The notes under the pieces were generated by a model, which saw only the letters and a list, made by a program, of their open reading frames with translations, was not told where the DNA came from and did no database searches. Source: CAVXYG01 sp963766005 (lineage in GTDB: Bacteria > Actinomycetota > Actinomycetes > S36-B12 > GCA-2699445). Taken from it: 64,000 bases of DNA. Both the position numbers and the translations under genes were made by a program. The DNA is taken from assembly GCA_963766005.1 (NCBI GenBank), contig CAVXYG010000008.1, positions 62,001 through 126,000 on the forward strand. Direction: 5' to 3'. This document shows positions 17,108 through 26,009 of this stretch, piece by piece (positions within the stretch are counted from its first letter, which is position 1; the number at the start of each line of letters is the position of its first letter).

Positions 17108-17767
17108 TCAGCCGCCCATCTGCAGCGCGGGGAATTCCCATCGGCGGCGGATCGCGATCAGCCGCACCACGACCACGAGGACGGCCGGCAGCCAGTAGGT
17201 CAGGCGGTTGACCCACCCCAATTCCGTCAGCAGGACGAAGAAGACCGATCCGGCCAAGGCGGCTGAGGCGTAGACCTGCCCGGTGAAGATCAGCGGACTG
17301 GTGTTGGCCAGCACATCGCGGAGCACCCCGCCGCCGACGCCGGTGAGGACGCCCATGATGACCGCCAGCCAGGGCTCGTATCCCAGGGAGAGGGTGAGCG
17401 AGGCCCCGATGACGCAGAAGGCGGCCAGGCCCAGCGCATCGGCGATGATCACCACGCGCCAGGAGTCGGGCGCCCGCGCCGAGGTGAAGCGGGTGCGGAG
17501 GGGCACCATCACCAACGCGCAGCCCAGGGCGAGGAAGAAGGCCCACGAGTCGGCCACCCACCACATGGGGAGGTTGTCGATGACCAGGTCGCGAATGCTT
17601 CCTCCGCCCACCGCGGTCACGACAGCGAGCACGGTGACTCCGACGACGTCGAGCCCGACACGCATCGCCGCGGCCGCCCCGGACACCGCGAAGGCCATCG
17701 TGCCGAAGACGGACAGCAGGGTGAACACCACGTCCTGATCGGGGGCGACGACGTCTGCGCCGGGCAC
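17108..17767 (-). CDS. TRIC-type trimeric cation channel family protein
   Basis: A 219-residue membrane protein with about seven hydrophobic segments arranged as an internal repeat. Each half has the family glycine-rich signature: TAVGGGSIRDL and TGVGGGVLRDVL, the kinked pore helices of prokaryotic TRIC channels (UPF0126). Probable monovalent cation channel. GTG 17767 is chosen because AAGGAGG lies just upstream; longer in-frame extensions are Arg-rich and unlike the family. Confidence 0.86.
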   Translation of the reverse strand: MPGADVVAPDQDVVFTLLSVFGTMAFAVSGAAAAMRVGLDVVGVTVLAVVTAVGGGSIRDLVIDNLPMWWVADSWAFFLALGCALVMVPLRTRFTSARAPDSWRVVIIADALGLAAFCVIGASLTLSLGYEPWLAVIMGVLTGVGGGVLRDVLANTSPLIFTGQVYASAALAGSVFFVLLTELGWVNRLTYWLPAVLVVVVRLIAIRRRWEFPALQMGG

Positions 17768-17845
17768 GGGACCTCCTTCGAACCGGCGTCCTGCGCGGCG
17801 CCTGATCGATGACGGCCTCGGCTCGCGACGCGGGTGGATCGGCCC

Positions 17846-17851
17846 TAGCGT
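17846..17851 (+). promoter_or_regulatory. Putative -10 element (TAGCGT) of the lactate dehydrogenase gene
   Basis: TAGCGT ends 7 nt before ATG 17859, in the 91-bp space shared with the divergent channel gene. Confidence 0.55.
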
Positions 17852-17858
17852 ATGGCGC

Positions 17859-18812
17859 ATGGCGGAGACTCGGCGTCCGAAGTTGACCATTGTTGGGGCG
17901 GGCTCGGTCGGAGCGACTGTCGCCTACGCGTGCCTGAACCAGGGGATCGCCGGGACGCTGTCGATCTACGACATCAACGAGGCGAAGGTGCGCGCCGAAG
18001 TGCTCGACCTCAACCATGGCGCGGCGTTCGTTCCGCGCTGCGACGTCATCGGCGGCGCCGACATTGCGGTGACCGCCGGCAGCGACATCATCGTGATCAC
18101 CGCCGGCGCCAAGCAGAAGCCCGGTCAAACGCGGCTCGACCTGGCGGGCGCCAACGTCAACATGATGCGCACCGTGGTGCCGCAACTGGTCGAGCAGTCG
18201 CCGGACGCCATCATCATCGTGGTGACCAATCCGTGCGACGTGGTCACGATGGCGGCACAGAAGTTCAGCGGCCTGCCCCGGGAACGCGTCTTCGGCTCGG
18301 GCACGGTGCTGGACAGCGCCCGGCTGCGCTTCCTGCTGGCGGAGCGGATCGGGGTTTCGCCTGCGAACGTCCATGCCTATATCGCCGGAGAGCACGGCGA
18401 CTCCGAGATCGCGCTCTGGTCCAGTGCCAACGTGGGCAACATCCCCGTGCAGGACTGGGCCCCGCCGAACCGGCCGACCCTCGATGCGGCGGCCCGCGAG
18501 GAGATCCATAGCCAAGTGGTGAACGCCGCCTACGAGATCATCCAGGGCAAAGGGGCCACCTGGTACGCCATCGGCTTGGCCGTCTCCCGCATCTGCCAAG
18601 CCGTGTTCCGCGATGAGGATCGCGTGCTCATGGTCTCGTCGTACCTCGAGGACTACTACGGCATCAGCGATGTGTGCCTGTCCGTGCCCAGCATCGTCGA
18701 CCGGCGCGGCGTGGCCGATACCCTCCCGGTCCCGATGTCTGCGGAGGAACTCGCGGGGCTGCGCGCCAGCGGTGACCAGGTCCGCCGCGTGGCGCAGTCG
18801 CTGGGGCTATAG
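17859..18812 (+). CDS. ldh: L-lactate dehydrogenase
   Basis: A 317-residue NAD-dependent enzyme interconverting pyruvate and L-lactate. NAD loop GAGSVGATVA, substrate loop AKQKPGQTRLDL with Gln rather than Arg at the specificity position (lactate, not malate), VTNPCDV, DSARLR with the Asp of the relay, and GEHGDSE with the catalytic His. The divergent neighbour is the TRIC-type channel gene. It converges tail-to-tail with a hydrolase gene, their stop codons sharing the palindrome CTATAG. Confidence 0.93.
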   Translation: MAETRRPKLTIVGAGSVGATVAYACLNQGIAGTLSIYDINEAKVRAEVLDLNHGAAFVPRCDVIGGADIAVTAGSDIIVITAGAKQKPGQTRLDLAGANVNMMRTVVPQLVEQSPDAIIIVVTNPCDVVTMAAQKFSGLPRERVFGSGTVLDSARLRFLLAERIGVSPANVHAYIAGEHGDSEIALWSSANVGNIPVQDWAPPNRPTLDAAAREEIHSQVVNAAYEIIQGKGATWYAIGLAVSRICQAVFRDEDRVLMVSSYLEDYYGISDVCLSVPSIVDRRGVADTLPVPMSAEELAGLRASGDQVRRVAQSLGL

Positions 18813-19529
18813 CGGACACGCCGTCGGCAGCGGCTCATCGGCCAGCGCCGCAACGACCGCTGCAATGACCAGCGGATGGGCGGGGACACCGCTGTGGCGC
18901 ACAGTGGCACTCGGGCAGACGTCCTGGATGGGCAGTACCGTTGCGCCGACCAGGGCGCTGGACACCGGGGGCAGGATGATCTCGTCTGTTTGGCTGTAGA
19001 TCGCCAGCCAGCGAGCCGCGTCGGGCGCCGCGGGGAGCGACTCCAGCAGATCCGAGCCGGGCTGCATCTGCTGGCAGGCCGGCGGGCACCCCGACCCGCC
19101 GAGCAGCGCCCAGGCGGTCCCGTCGTGCGGGCTGGACAGGCTGATGACCTCGTCGAACAGGTCCGGCTCCGCCACGGCAGCGATGCGCCCGATGAGCCCG
19201 CCCGCTGAGAATCCGATGGAGGAGACCTCGGGGGCCCCCGCATCCAGGAGTTCCGATGCCTTCGCGACCGCCTCGCTCGCGTAGCCGCGCAGGTCCTCGG
19301 TCCCGGTGCCGATGTCCAGTACCACGCTGGTGTATCCCGCACCGGTCAACGTCTCCTGCAACCTTGCCAGCGACGACGGGTCGCCGCCATAGCCGGGAAT
19401 GAGCAGCACGGCTGCTGCCGGGACGGGCTGCTCGCCGGCATCCTCCGATGGGCCGTCGCTCCACCACAGCACGGCGCCGACGATGAGGACGACGGCAACG
19501 GCGAGGCCGATCAGGGGTGCGCGAGGCAT
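18807..19529 (-). CDS. Membrane-anchored alpha/beta-hydrolase (lipase-like)
   Basis: A 240-residue protein with an N-terminal hydrophobic helix (~residues 5-20) that should anchor or export it. Fold motifs: LLIPGYGGDPSSL for the oxyanion region, SIGFSAGGLIGR for the nucleophile Ser (GxSxG), a DEI segment for the acid and a C-terminal HSGVPAHP for His. It resembles bacterial triacylglycerol lipase-like proteins. Two Cys in GCPPACQQM may form a disulfide. ATG 19529 has a GAGAGGA ribosome-binding sequence. It overlaps ldh by 6 bp at the stop. Confidence 0.8.
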   Translation of the reverse strand: MPRAPLIGLAVAVVLIVGAVLWWSDGPSEDAGEQPVPAAAVLLIPGYGGDPSSLARLQETLTGAGYTSVVLDIGTGTEDLRGYASEAVAKASELLDAGAPEVSSIGFSAGGLIGRIAAVAEPDLFDEVISLSSPHDGTAWALLGGSGCPPACQQMQPGSDLLESLPAAPDAARWLAIYSQTDEIILPPVSSALVGATVLPIQDVCPSATVRHSGVPAHPLVIAAVVAALADEPLPTACPL

Positions 19530-19690
19530 GGTGTTCCTCTCCTGTGGTGCGCCTTCAGTCTTGGACACCGCCGCCTTCGTCGCCACTCGCGCAACACTGA
19601 CCGGCTCGTTGCGCTGCCTCAGTCGGCACGACATCGGCATACTGCCCTCGTCACCCCAGCCATCCGTCGGCTGGAGGAGAGAGAGGAACC

Positions 19691-20188
19691 ATGACGAAGA
19701 AGGCCGGCACCGTCGATCCCTACCCCGCCAACCCCCAGCGGCTGCGCGCAATGATGCTGGACAGCGAGTACGTGGCTGCCAAGTACGTTGCGCTGGGAGA
19801 CCGCTCGACGCAGCTGCAAACCCTGGAGGAGACCGGCGACGGCTGGACGTTCAAGGTGGACCGCGAGGTCGACGCCAACCTCCCCGACATCGCCAAGAAG
19901 GTGCTCGGCGACAGCAATCGACTCATTCAGACAGAAGTGTGGCGCGCATCGGGCGACGGCTACGCCGCCGACGTCGTCATCGACTCGCCCGGCAAGCCGG
20001 TCAAGATCACCGGAACCATGTCGATCACGCCGACCGGCCCGGACACCTCCACATGGGCGGTGGACTTCACCATCAAGGCCTCCGTGCCGCTGGTGGGGGG
20101 CAAGATCGAGACGATCGTCGCAGACGAGGCGCAGGGCAACCTCGTCAAGGAGTACGAGTTCAACAAGGGCTGGCTGGCCGGCCACTGA
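19691..20188 (+). CDS. DUF2505-family protein
   Basis: A 165-residue soluble protein resembling the actinobacterial DUF2505 family, a START-like lipid-binding fold. Features: Tyr/Val-rich N-terminal helix region, KITGTMSITPTG strand, and GGKIETIVADEAQGNLVKEYEF C-terminal helix. Ligand unknown. Ribosome-binding sequence GGAGGAGAGAGAGG lies just upstream of ATG 19691. Monocistronic. Confidence 0.78.
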   Translation: MTKKAGTVDPYPANPQRLRAMMLDSEYVAAKYVALGDRSTQLQTLEETGDGWTFKVDREVDANLPDIAKKVLGDSNRLIQTEVWRASGDGYAADVVIDSPGKPVKITGTMSITPTGPDTSTWAVDFTIKASVPLVGGKIETIVADEAQGNLVKEYEFNKGWLAGH

Positions 20189-20239
20189 CAGGCCCTCCGG
20201 CGGCGGTCCCTGGTGCCACCGACCCGGGCCGTCGTCGGA

Positions 20240-21016
20240 TCAGGGCAGCCATGACAGGGAGTCGCGCAACCACAGGTAGCCCACGAATGCGGCGGCGTCG
20301 ATGAGCAAGTGCGCGACGACGAACGGTCCGGTTCGTCGCCACCGCGTGAACAGCCAGCCGAAGAACAGGCCCATGACCAGGTTGCCGATGAAGCCGCCGA
20401 ATCCCTGGTAGAGGTGGTACGCGCCGCGGATGAGTGCCGAGGCAGCAATTGCAGCTGGCATGGCAACGCCGGCCTGGCGCGCGCGATGCAGGAAGTAGCC
20501 GAGGATGATGACCTCCTCGACCAGTGCGTTCTGCGCTGCCTCCAGCAGGAGCACCGGGGCAGTCCACCAGAAGCGCTCCGCGGTGACCGCGGCGATCTCG
20601 ACGCTGAGCCCGAGTTCGTAGGCGAGCAGGTAGAAGCCCAGGCCCAGGCCGCCGACGAGGAGGGCCAGCACGAGTCCCCGTGCGATATCGCGGCCGGGCT
20701 GGGTGCGATCCAGGCCGATCGCCGACATCCCCTCGCCACCGCGGCGCAGCAGGTACCACACCAGCGCCACGGGTCCCACGGCCAAGGCGATGCCCGCCAA
20801 CTGGTAGGCAAGGTCCAGCCAGGGTCGGTCGGGTGCCGGGGAGACGACGATGGTGGCGCTCTGGTCGGCGAGCGGCTCGCCGCGCGAGAGCCTGTCGAGC
20901 AGGTTCAGCAGCGCCCGGACCGCGCTGGCGCCCAGCGAGACCCACAGCACGACACCGAGCTCGACCAGCCACGGCCACGCGGCAGCCCGGCCGGGATTCG
21001 CGGAGCGATCGGTCAC
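20240..21016 (-). CDS. CPBP-family intramembrane protein (putative metalloprotease)
   Basis: A 258-residue membrane protein with about eight hydrophobic helices. The C-terminal half carries CPBP (CAAX-protease/bacteriocin-processing) signatures: NALVEEVIILGYF with the Glu-Glu pair, GAYHLYQGFGGF, and a late His in VVAHLLID. The usual Arg after the Glu pair is missing, so protease activity is uncertain. GTG 21016 follows a GATACT-like hexamer by 6 nt, suggesting a leaderless start. Longer frames upstream are Arg-rich and unlikely. Confidence 0.8.
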   Translation of the reverse strand: MTDRSANPGRAAAWPWLVELGVVLWVSLGASAVRALLNLLDRLSRGEPLADQSATIVVSPAPDRPWLDLAYQLAGIALAVGPVALVWYLLRRGGEGMSAIGLDRTQPGRDIARGLVLALLVGGLGLGFYLLAYELGLSVEIAAVTAERFWWTAPVLLLEAAQNALVEEVIILGYFLHRARQAGVAMPAAIAASALIRGAYHLYQGFGGFIGNLVMGLFFGWLFTRWRRTGPFVVAHLLIDAAAFVGYLWLRDSLSWLP

Positions 21017-21284
21017 CGGTTCAGTATCCGGCAGCGGTGCGCGCAGCGACGGGCGGTCCGCGCGACGGGCCACCGGCGGTCTGCGACGGGTCGCCGGTGG
21101 CCGCGGTTGGTCACCGGATGCCGTGCGCCCGTTGCCGGCCCGAGAGCGGCGCGGGTGCTGAGCCCGTTGCCGGTCGGACCAGCCGGGAGCGGGTGCCCTG
21201 TTGCGCTTCGCAGTCGGTCACGGCGGGCTCGACAACACCGGTCGCCGGATCCCGTTCGGCGGATCCGGGCGACCCGTGCCGTCG

Positions 21285-21755
21285 CTACGCCGCGCCGCCG
21301 ACCCGCGCCCTCCCCGGCGCAGGAGTGGCGCGCGGCTGGTCTCGGGTCGCTTCCCGAATCCGGTCGACGTGGCGGAACCGGAGCGCAGTCCAGTCCTCGT
21401 CGACGGCCACCTGGCGGACACTTTCGAACCCCATCCGGCCCAGGACGGCCCAGGATCCCTGGCGCCCGATATCGGTGCGGTGCAAGGTCGAAGTCTGCTT
21501 GGGGTAGGCGAACCAGAGGACGCCGTCCAGGCCCACGCTGGTCACCACAGCGCCGGAGAGGCGCTCGATGTCCCGGCAGGAGTGCACGAAGGCCAGGACG
21601 AACCTGCTGCCCGGCGTGCGCCGTTGCGAGACCGGCAGACCGTCGGCGCGCCACTTGTCCATGACCTGCCGGAATTCCGGCGGCGCGTTGAGGATGACCA
21701 CTTGACCGCCGGTGTGCTGCAACCGGTTGAGCAGCGTTGAGGTCGGCGCGGCCAC
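21285..21755 (-). CDS. Conserved hypothetical protein, ppa-linked
   Basis: A 156-residue soluble protein. Recognisable blocks: GGQVVILNAPPEF, DGVLWFAYPKQTS, and VDEDWTALRFR near the end. Blocks like these recur in uncharacterised bacterial proteins loosely related to DUF3052. No catalytic residues can be assigned. It starts only 2 bp after the ppa stop, so it is almost certainly co-transcribed with the pyrophosphatase gene. Confidence 0.7.
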   Translation of the reverse strand: MAAPTSTLLNRLQHTGGQVVILNAPPEFRQVMDKWRADGLPVSQRRTPGSRFVLAFVHSCRDIERLSGAVVTSVGLDGVLWFAYPKQTSTLHRTDIGRQGSWAVLGRMGFESVRQVAVDEDWTALRFRHVDRIREATRDQPRATPAPGRARVGGAA

Positions 21756-21757
21756 CG

Positions 21758-22258
21758 TCAGTGGTCCGGGTTGTCCTTGGCCCGCTGGTAGGACTCCCGG
21801 ATCTCGTCCTCGGCCTCCTTGCGGCCCACCCAGCTGGCGCCCTCGACCGACTTGCCCGGCTCGAGGTCCTTGTAGATAAGGAAGAAGTGCTCGATCTCGC
21901 GGATGATGTAGGGCGAGACGTCATCGAGATCCTGGAAGCGGTCCATCCGGGGGTCGGAGGCCGGGACGCAGAGCACCTTGTCGTCGCCGCCGGCCTCGTC
22001 GGTCATCCGGTACATCCCCAGGGCCCGCGACTCGATGAGACAGCCGGGGAATGTCGGCTCGCGCAAGAACACCAGGGCGTCGAGCGGATCGCTGTCCTGA
22101 CCCAGCGTGCCCTCGATGTATCCGTAGTCCTGCGGGTACCGGGTCGAGGTGAACAGGGTTCGATCCAGCCGGAGCCGTCCGCTCTTGTGGTCGACCTCGT
22201 ACTTGTTCTTGCTTCCAGACGGGATCTCGATGAGAACATCGAATCGGATCGGCTCCAC
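21758..22258 (-). CDS. ppa: Inorganic pyrophosphatase
   Basis: A 166-residue family I soluble pyrophosphatase hydrolysing PPi to two phosphates. Signature DYGYIEGT, the Asp-rich metal site QDSDPLDALV, and the Lys/Tyr motifs SKNKYEVD and YKDLEPGKS are all intact. GTG 22258 has AAGGAG upstream. It is divergent from the carboxypeptidase gene, with about 100 bp between them. Confidence 0.95.
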   Translation of the reverse strand: MEPIRFDVLIEIPSGSKNKYEVDHKSGRLRLDRTLFTSTRYPQDYGYIEGTLGQDSDPLDALVFLREPTFPGCLIESRALGMYRMTDEAGGDDKVLCVPASDPRMDRFQDLDDVSPYIIREIEHFFLIYKDLEPGKSVEGASWVGRKEAEDEIRESYQRAKDNPDH

Positions 22259-22348
22259 AGGAGGCTCCTTATTACTCGGCTAGCGTCTGTGCACATCTTG
22301 GTCAATCGGGGGCCGCTGATGCCACCGGACATCGAAACTCGTGCGAAG

Positions 22349-22354
22349 TAAGGT
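22349..22354 (+). promoter_or_regulatory. Putative -10 element (TAAGGT) of the carboxypeptidase gene
   Basis: TAAGGT ends 6 nt before GTG 22361. Confidence 0.5.
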
Positions 22355-22360
22355 TGCGCC

Positions 22361-23860
22361 GTGACCGAACGTCCCCCGTCCGCCAGGACCGGCAGGGCCC
22401 GGGCGGGGCTGCTGGTCGCGGTAGCAGTCGGCACGCTCCTCGGCACCGGCGGCGCCCCTACCGGCGATGCCGCGGCGGGGGCGCCCGGAATCCCGGCGCA
22501 GGACGCCACGGCAGTCACGCAGCCGCCGCCCGAGGCCGTAGCGCCGCTGCCGGTCCTCGATGCGGCCGGTGCGCCGGCGGTCGACCCGCAGGCCCTGGCC
22601 ACCGCGCTCGGTCCGCTGGTCGCAGACTCGGCGCTCGGCCCCAACCCGGGCGTGGCCGTCGTCGACAGCGAGACCGGTCAACTGCTCTACGACGCAAGGG
22701 CCGGTGCTGCCGTGACCCCCGCCTCGTCGCTGAAGATCGTGACCGCGCTCTCGGTTCTGGACAGCTACGGGCCCCAGACCCGGTTCGCCACGAGTGTGGT
22801 GGCCGAGGCCGACGGCAGCATCGTCCTCGTCGGCGGGGGCGACCCGTCCCTGGTGACGGTGCCGCCCGACGGCGCCGACGGCGACGCTGCCGGGCCGGCG
22901 TCCTTGGCCGACCTCGCCGACCTGACGGCGGCTGCGCTGGCCGAGGACGGGACCGAGCAGGTGGCGCTGCGCTACGACGCCGGCCTGTTCACCGGTGCTG
23001 CGCTGCACCCGGACTGGGATCCGGCGTTCGTCGGCCTTGGGATCGTCTCCCCGGTGTCCGCCCTCGCCGTCGACCCGGACTCCGAGCAGATCGACACGGC
23101 AGCACTGGACGCCGATCCGGCCGCGACCTCGGCGAACTGGTTCGCGGCCCGGCTGCGCAGCGCCGGCGTGACGGTCACCGGCGTCGGACCCGGTGCGGCC
23201 TCGGCTGCCGCGGCGCAGCTGGCCAGCGTGGAGTCGCTGCCGCTATCGGCACTGGTGGACCGCATGCTCAACGTCTCCGACAACGATGTGGCCGAGGCGC
23301 TCTCCCGGCTCGCTGCGGTCGGTCGCGGGCTGCCAGCAACGTTCCAGGGCGGGGCCGAGTCCGCGGCGGCGACGCTGGCCGAGCTCGATATCCCGGCGGC
23401 GGGCCTGGTCCTGCGGGACGGCTCCGGACTCTCGCGGCTGAACCGGATCGCGCCTGCGACCCTTGCCACCGCGCTCCAGCACACCCTCGGCGAGGTCGGC
23501 CCGGGCGAGGCGAAGGACAGCGACGGAGCCGGGCCGATGGCGGGCGCCGGCAGCGCCGAGGACACCCGGAACGCCCTGACCTGGGTGCCGCCCGGACTGC
23601 CCGTCGGCGGCCTGACCGGGAGCCTGGCCGGTCGCTACGCAACCGAGGAGACCGCAGCGGGGGCGGGCCGGGTGCGAGCCAAGACCGGGACGTTGACCGG
23701 GGTCACCTCGCTGACCGGCGTGGTGGAGACCGATCAGGGCCGGCCGTTGGTCTTCGCCGTTCTCGGCAACGGCACCACGGACACGCTGGCTGCCCGCACG
23801 GCCCTGGACCGGGTCGCGGCAGGTCTCGCCGCGTGCGGCTGCGAGGCGCCGACAGCGTAG
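22361..23860 (+). CDS. dacB: D-alanyl-D-alanine carboxypeptidase/endopeptidase (PBP4 family, S13)
   Basis: A 499-residue penicillin-binding protein. An N-terminal hydrophobic export segment (~residues 14-35) is followed by an Ala/Pro-rich linker and the catalytic domain. The three active-site motifs are present: SSLK (SxxK), SDN (SxN) and AKTGTL (KTG). It trims or hydrolyses D-Ala cross-links of peptidoglycan outside the membrane. Strongly Ala/Gly-rich. Followed 9 bp later by the metalloprotease gene, which has its own -10 element overlapping this stop codon. Confidence 0.9.
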   Translation: MTERPPSARTGRARAGLLVAVAVGTLLGTGGAPTGDAAAGAPGIPAQDATAVTQPPPEAVAPLPVLDAAGAPAVDPQALATALGPLVADSALGPNPGVAVVDSETGQLLYDARAGAAVTPASSLKIVTALSVLDSYGPQTRFATSVVAEADGSIVLVGGGDPSLVTVPPDGADGDAAGPASLADLADLTAAALAEDGTEQVALRYDAGLFTGAALHPDWDPAFVGLGIVSPVSALAVDPDSEQIDTAALDADPAATSANWFAARLRSAGVTVTGVGPGAASAAAAQLASVESLPLSALVDRMLNVSDNDVAEALSRLAAVGRGLPATFQGGAESAAATLAELDIPAAGLVLRDGSGLSRLNRIAPATLATALQHTLGEVGPGEAKDSDGAGPMAGAGSAEDTRNALTWVPPGLPVGGLTGSLAGRYATEETAAGAGRVRAKTGTLTGVTSLTGVVETDQGRPLVFAVLGNGTTDTLAARTALDRVAAGLAACGCEAPTA

Positions 23861-23863
23861 CCT
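23858..23863 (+). promoter_or_regulatory. Putative -10 element (TAGCCT) overlapping the dacB stop
   Basis: TAGCCT begins with the dacB stop codon TAG and ends 6 nt before ATG 23870, giving the metalloprotease gene its own potential leaderless transcript. Confidence 0.5.
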
Positions 23864-23869
23864 CGTGCC

Positions 23870-24925
23870 ATGGATCTCGTCGATTGGGGACTGGCCGCGC
23901 GCGTCGGCCGGCGGGTAGCGCCCGGCGGGCCGGATGTCTCGGCCGAGGACGCCCGCGCAGCCGTCGCCGGTCTGCAAGCAGCAGCTGACGAGGCGGTCGC
24001 ACTGGTGGCGTCCTGCACCGGGATGCACGCCCCCGCCGACGACAACACCGCCGTGGTAGACCGCGGTGCGTGGATCGAGTCGAATACCGCCGGCCTGGCG
24101 CGAGTGGTGGAGCCGCTGGCAGGCGTGCTGTCCGACCGGTCGGGAACCACGGCCGCCCGCGTTGCGGGGGCGAAGCTCTCCGGCATGCAGCTCGGCGCGG
24201 CCCTCGGCTGGATGAGCGGCAAGGTCCTGGGTCAGTTCGAGGTCCTCACGCCGCCCGAGGCGCGCCCCCGGCTGCTGCTGGTCGTGCCGAATATCGTGGC
24301 CGCCGAGCGCAGTATGGCCGTCCCCGAGCGGGACTTCCGGCTCTGGGTCTGCCTGCACGAGGAGGCGCACCGGGTGCAGTTCGGCTCCTCGCCGTGGCTG
24401 GCCGACCACTTCGCCGCAGAGGTGGAATCCTTCCTCATGGCCGCCGACATCACGGCCGGCGAGGCCATGCGACGCCTGCTGACCCTCATCAGCACGGTGG
24501 TGCGGATCATCGGCGGCGATGAGGAGGCCAGCATCGTGGAGGCGGCGCAGAACGATGCCCAGCGCGATGTCTTCGCGCGGCTGTCGGCGCTCATGTCGCT
24601 GCTGGAGGGCCATGCCGAGTGGGTCATGGATGCCGTGGGCCCGGAGGTCATCCCGGCGCTGGCCGAGTTGCGTGACAAGTTCGAGCACCGCCGCTCCAAC
24701 CCCGGTCAGGCCGACGGAATGCTGCGGAGGCTGATGGGGATGGATGCCAAGTTGCGTCAGTACTCCAGCGGTCGGGTCTTCGTCGACGATGTCGTGCAGC
24801 GCGTCGGCGTCGCCGGGTTCAATCGCGTCTGGGAGTCCCCGCAGACGCTGCCGACCCTGGCCGAGATCGAGGATCCCGGCGCCTGGGTGGCACGGATCCA
24901 GGCAGTCCCAGCACTGATCCGGTAG
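23870..24925 (+). CDS. Zinc-dependent metalloprotease (DUF2342/F420-associated family)
   Basis: A 351-residue putative metalloprotease. HEEAHRVQF provides the HExxH zinc site, and a downstream EGHAEWVMD region likely supplies further ligands. The family is widespread in actinomycetes, between dacB and tilS as here, and is sometimes labelled F420-biosynthesis associated, although no role has been shown. No signal peptide is visible, so it should be cytoplasmic. Start ATG 23870 follows a -10 hexamer by 6 nt. Confidence 0.85.
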   Translation: MDLVDWGLAARVGRRVAPGGPDVSAEDARAAVAGLQAAADEAVALVASCTGMHAPADDNTAVVDRGAWIESNTAGLARVVEPLAGVLSDRSGTTAARVAGAKLSGMQLGAALGWMSGKVLGQFEVLTPPEARPRLLLVVPNIVAAERSMAVPERDFRLWVCLHEEAHRVQFGSSPWLADHFAAEVESFLMAADITAGEAMRRLLTLISTVVRIIGGDEEASIVEAAQNDAQRDVFARLSALMSLLEGHAEWVMDAVGPEVIPALAELRDKFEHRRSNPGQADGMLRRLMGMDAKLRQYSSGRVFVDDVVQRVGVAGFNRVWESPQTLPTLAEIEDPGAWVARIQAVPALIR

Positions 24926-24929
24926 CGCG

Positions 24930-26006
24930 ATGACCAGGCCCACCGACGCCGTGCGTACCGCAGTGCGGCGGGCCTTGGCCAGCGCCGTGCCGGACGCGAG
25001 CCGCGGCGGCTTCGGGGAGCCCCCGCTGGCCCTGGTCGCGTGTTCCGGGGGCCCGGATTCGCTGGCGCTGGCCGCGGCGGCCGGATCAGTGGCCCAGCGG
25101 GCGGGCTGGCGGGCGGGGGCCGTCGTTGTGGACCACGGGATCCAGCAGGGGTCTGCGGTCGTGTCTGCTGCGGCTGCCGAGCAGTGCCGCGTCTTCGGGC
25201 TTGACCCGGTGGTCGTGGTACCGGTCGCGGTCACCGGCGCCGGCGGTCCGGAGGCGGCTGCCCGGCGGGCCCGCTACGCCGCCTTCGCCGCGGCCGCGCG
25301 GACACACGGCGCCGCCATGGTGCTCCTGGCCCATTCCCTGGAGGACCAGGCGGAGACCGTGCTGCTCGGCCTGGCTCGCGGGTCCGGCGCGCGTTCGCTG
25401 TCCGGGATGCCGGCGGTCCGGGCCTTGCCGGGCGCTGCCGGGACCGTCCTTGCGCGGCCGCTGCTCGGGCTCACCCGGGCGGACATCGCCGAAGCCGGTG
25501 CCGCGTGGGGCGCCGTTGCCTGGCAGGACCCCCAGAACATGGACTCGGCATTCACGCGGTCGAGAGTGCGCCATCTCCTGCTGCCGGCCCTGGCCCAGGC
25601 ATTGGGCCCGGGCATCCCGCAGGCGCTGGCCCGCACGGCGAATCTGCTGCGGGACGATGAGGCGGCCCTGGCCGGCATCGCCGAGGACGCGCTCGCGGCG
25701 CTGCAGGGCGATGCGGAGGGCGGCGCCCGCGGTGCCGGCCCGGACGTGCCGCAGGAGCAGCCGACCGTCCTGGCGGCAATCTCACGGGAAGGCCTGGCCG
25801 AGCACCCCGCGGCGATCCGGCGCCGGGTGCTGCATCGCCTGGTGCTGCGCGCCGGCTCGCCGGCCAGCCGCGTGACCGCCGAGCACATCGCGGCGCTGGA
25901 CGCGCTGGGGACGGGGGGCGGTGCGGCCGGGCTGGTGAAACTGCCGGGCGCTGTCAATGCCCGAGTCCGCTATGGCAGGCTGGAACTCGTCCGACGACAG
26001 GAGTAG
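24930..26006 (+). CDS. tilS: tRNA(Ile)-lysidine synthase
   Basis: A 358-residue N-type ATP pyrophosphatase that converts C34 of tRNA-Ile(CAU) to lysidine. P-loop SGGPDSLALA (~residues 39-48), VVDHG, AHSLEDQAETVLLGLARGSG and an Arg-rich SRVRHLLLP are visible. The C-terminal TilS domain is short. Starts 4 bp after the metalloprotease stop and is followed 3 bp later by hpt, a conserved actinomycete pair. Confidence 0.92.
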   Translation: MTRPTDAVRTAVRRALASAVPDASRGGFGEPPLALVACSGGPDSLALAAAAGSVAQRAGWRAGAVVVDHGIQQGSAVVSAAAAEQCRVFGLDPVVVVPVAVTGAGGPEAAARRARYAAFAAAARTHGAAMVLLAHSLEDQAETVLLGLARGSGARSLSGMPAVRALPGAAGTVLARPLLGLTRADIAEAGAAWGAVAWQDPQNMDSAFTRSRVRHLLLPALAQALGPGIPQALARTANLLRDDEAALAGIAEDALAALQGDAEGGARGAGPDVPQEQPTVLAAISREGLAEHPAAIRRRVLHRLVLRAGSPASRVTAEHIAALDALGTGGGAAGLVKLPGAVNARVRYGRLELVRRQE

Positions 26007-26009
26007 CCC

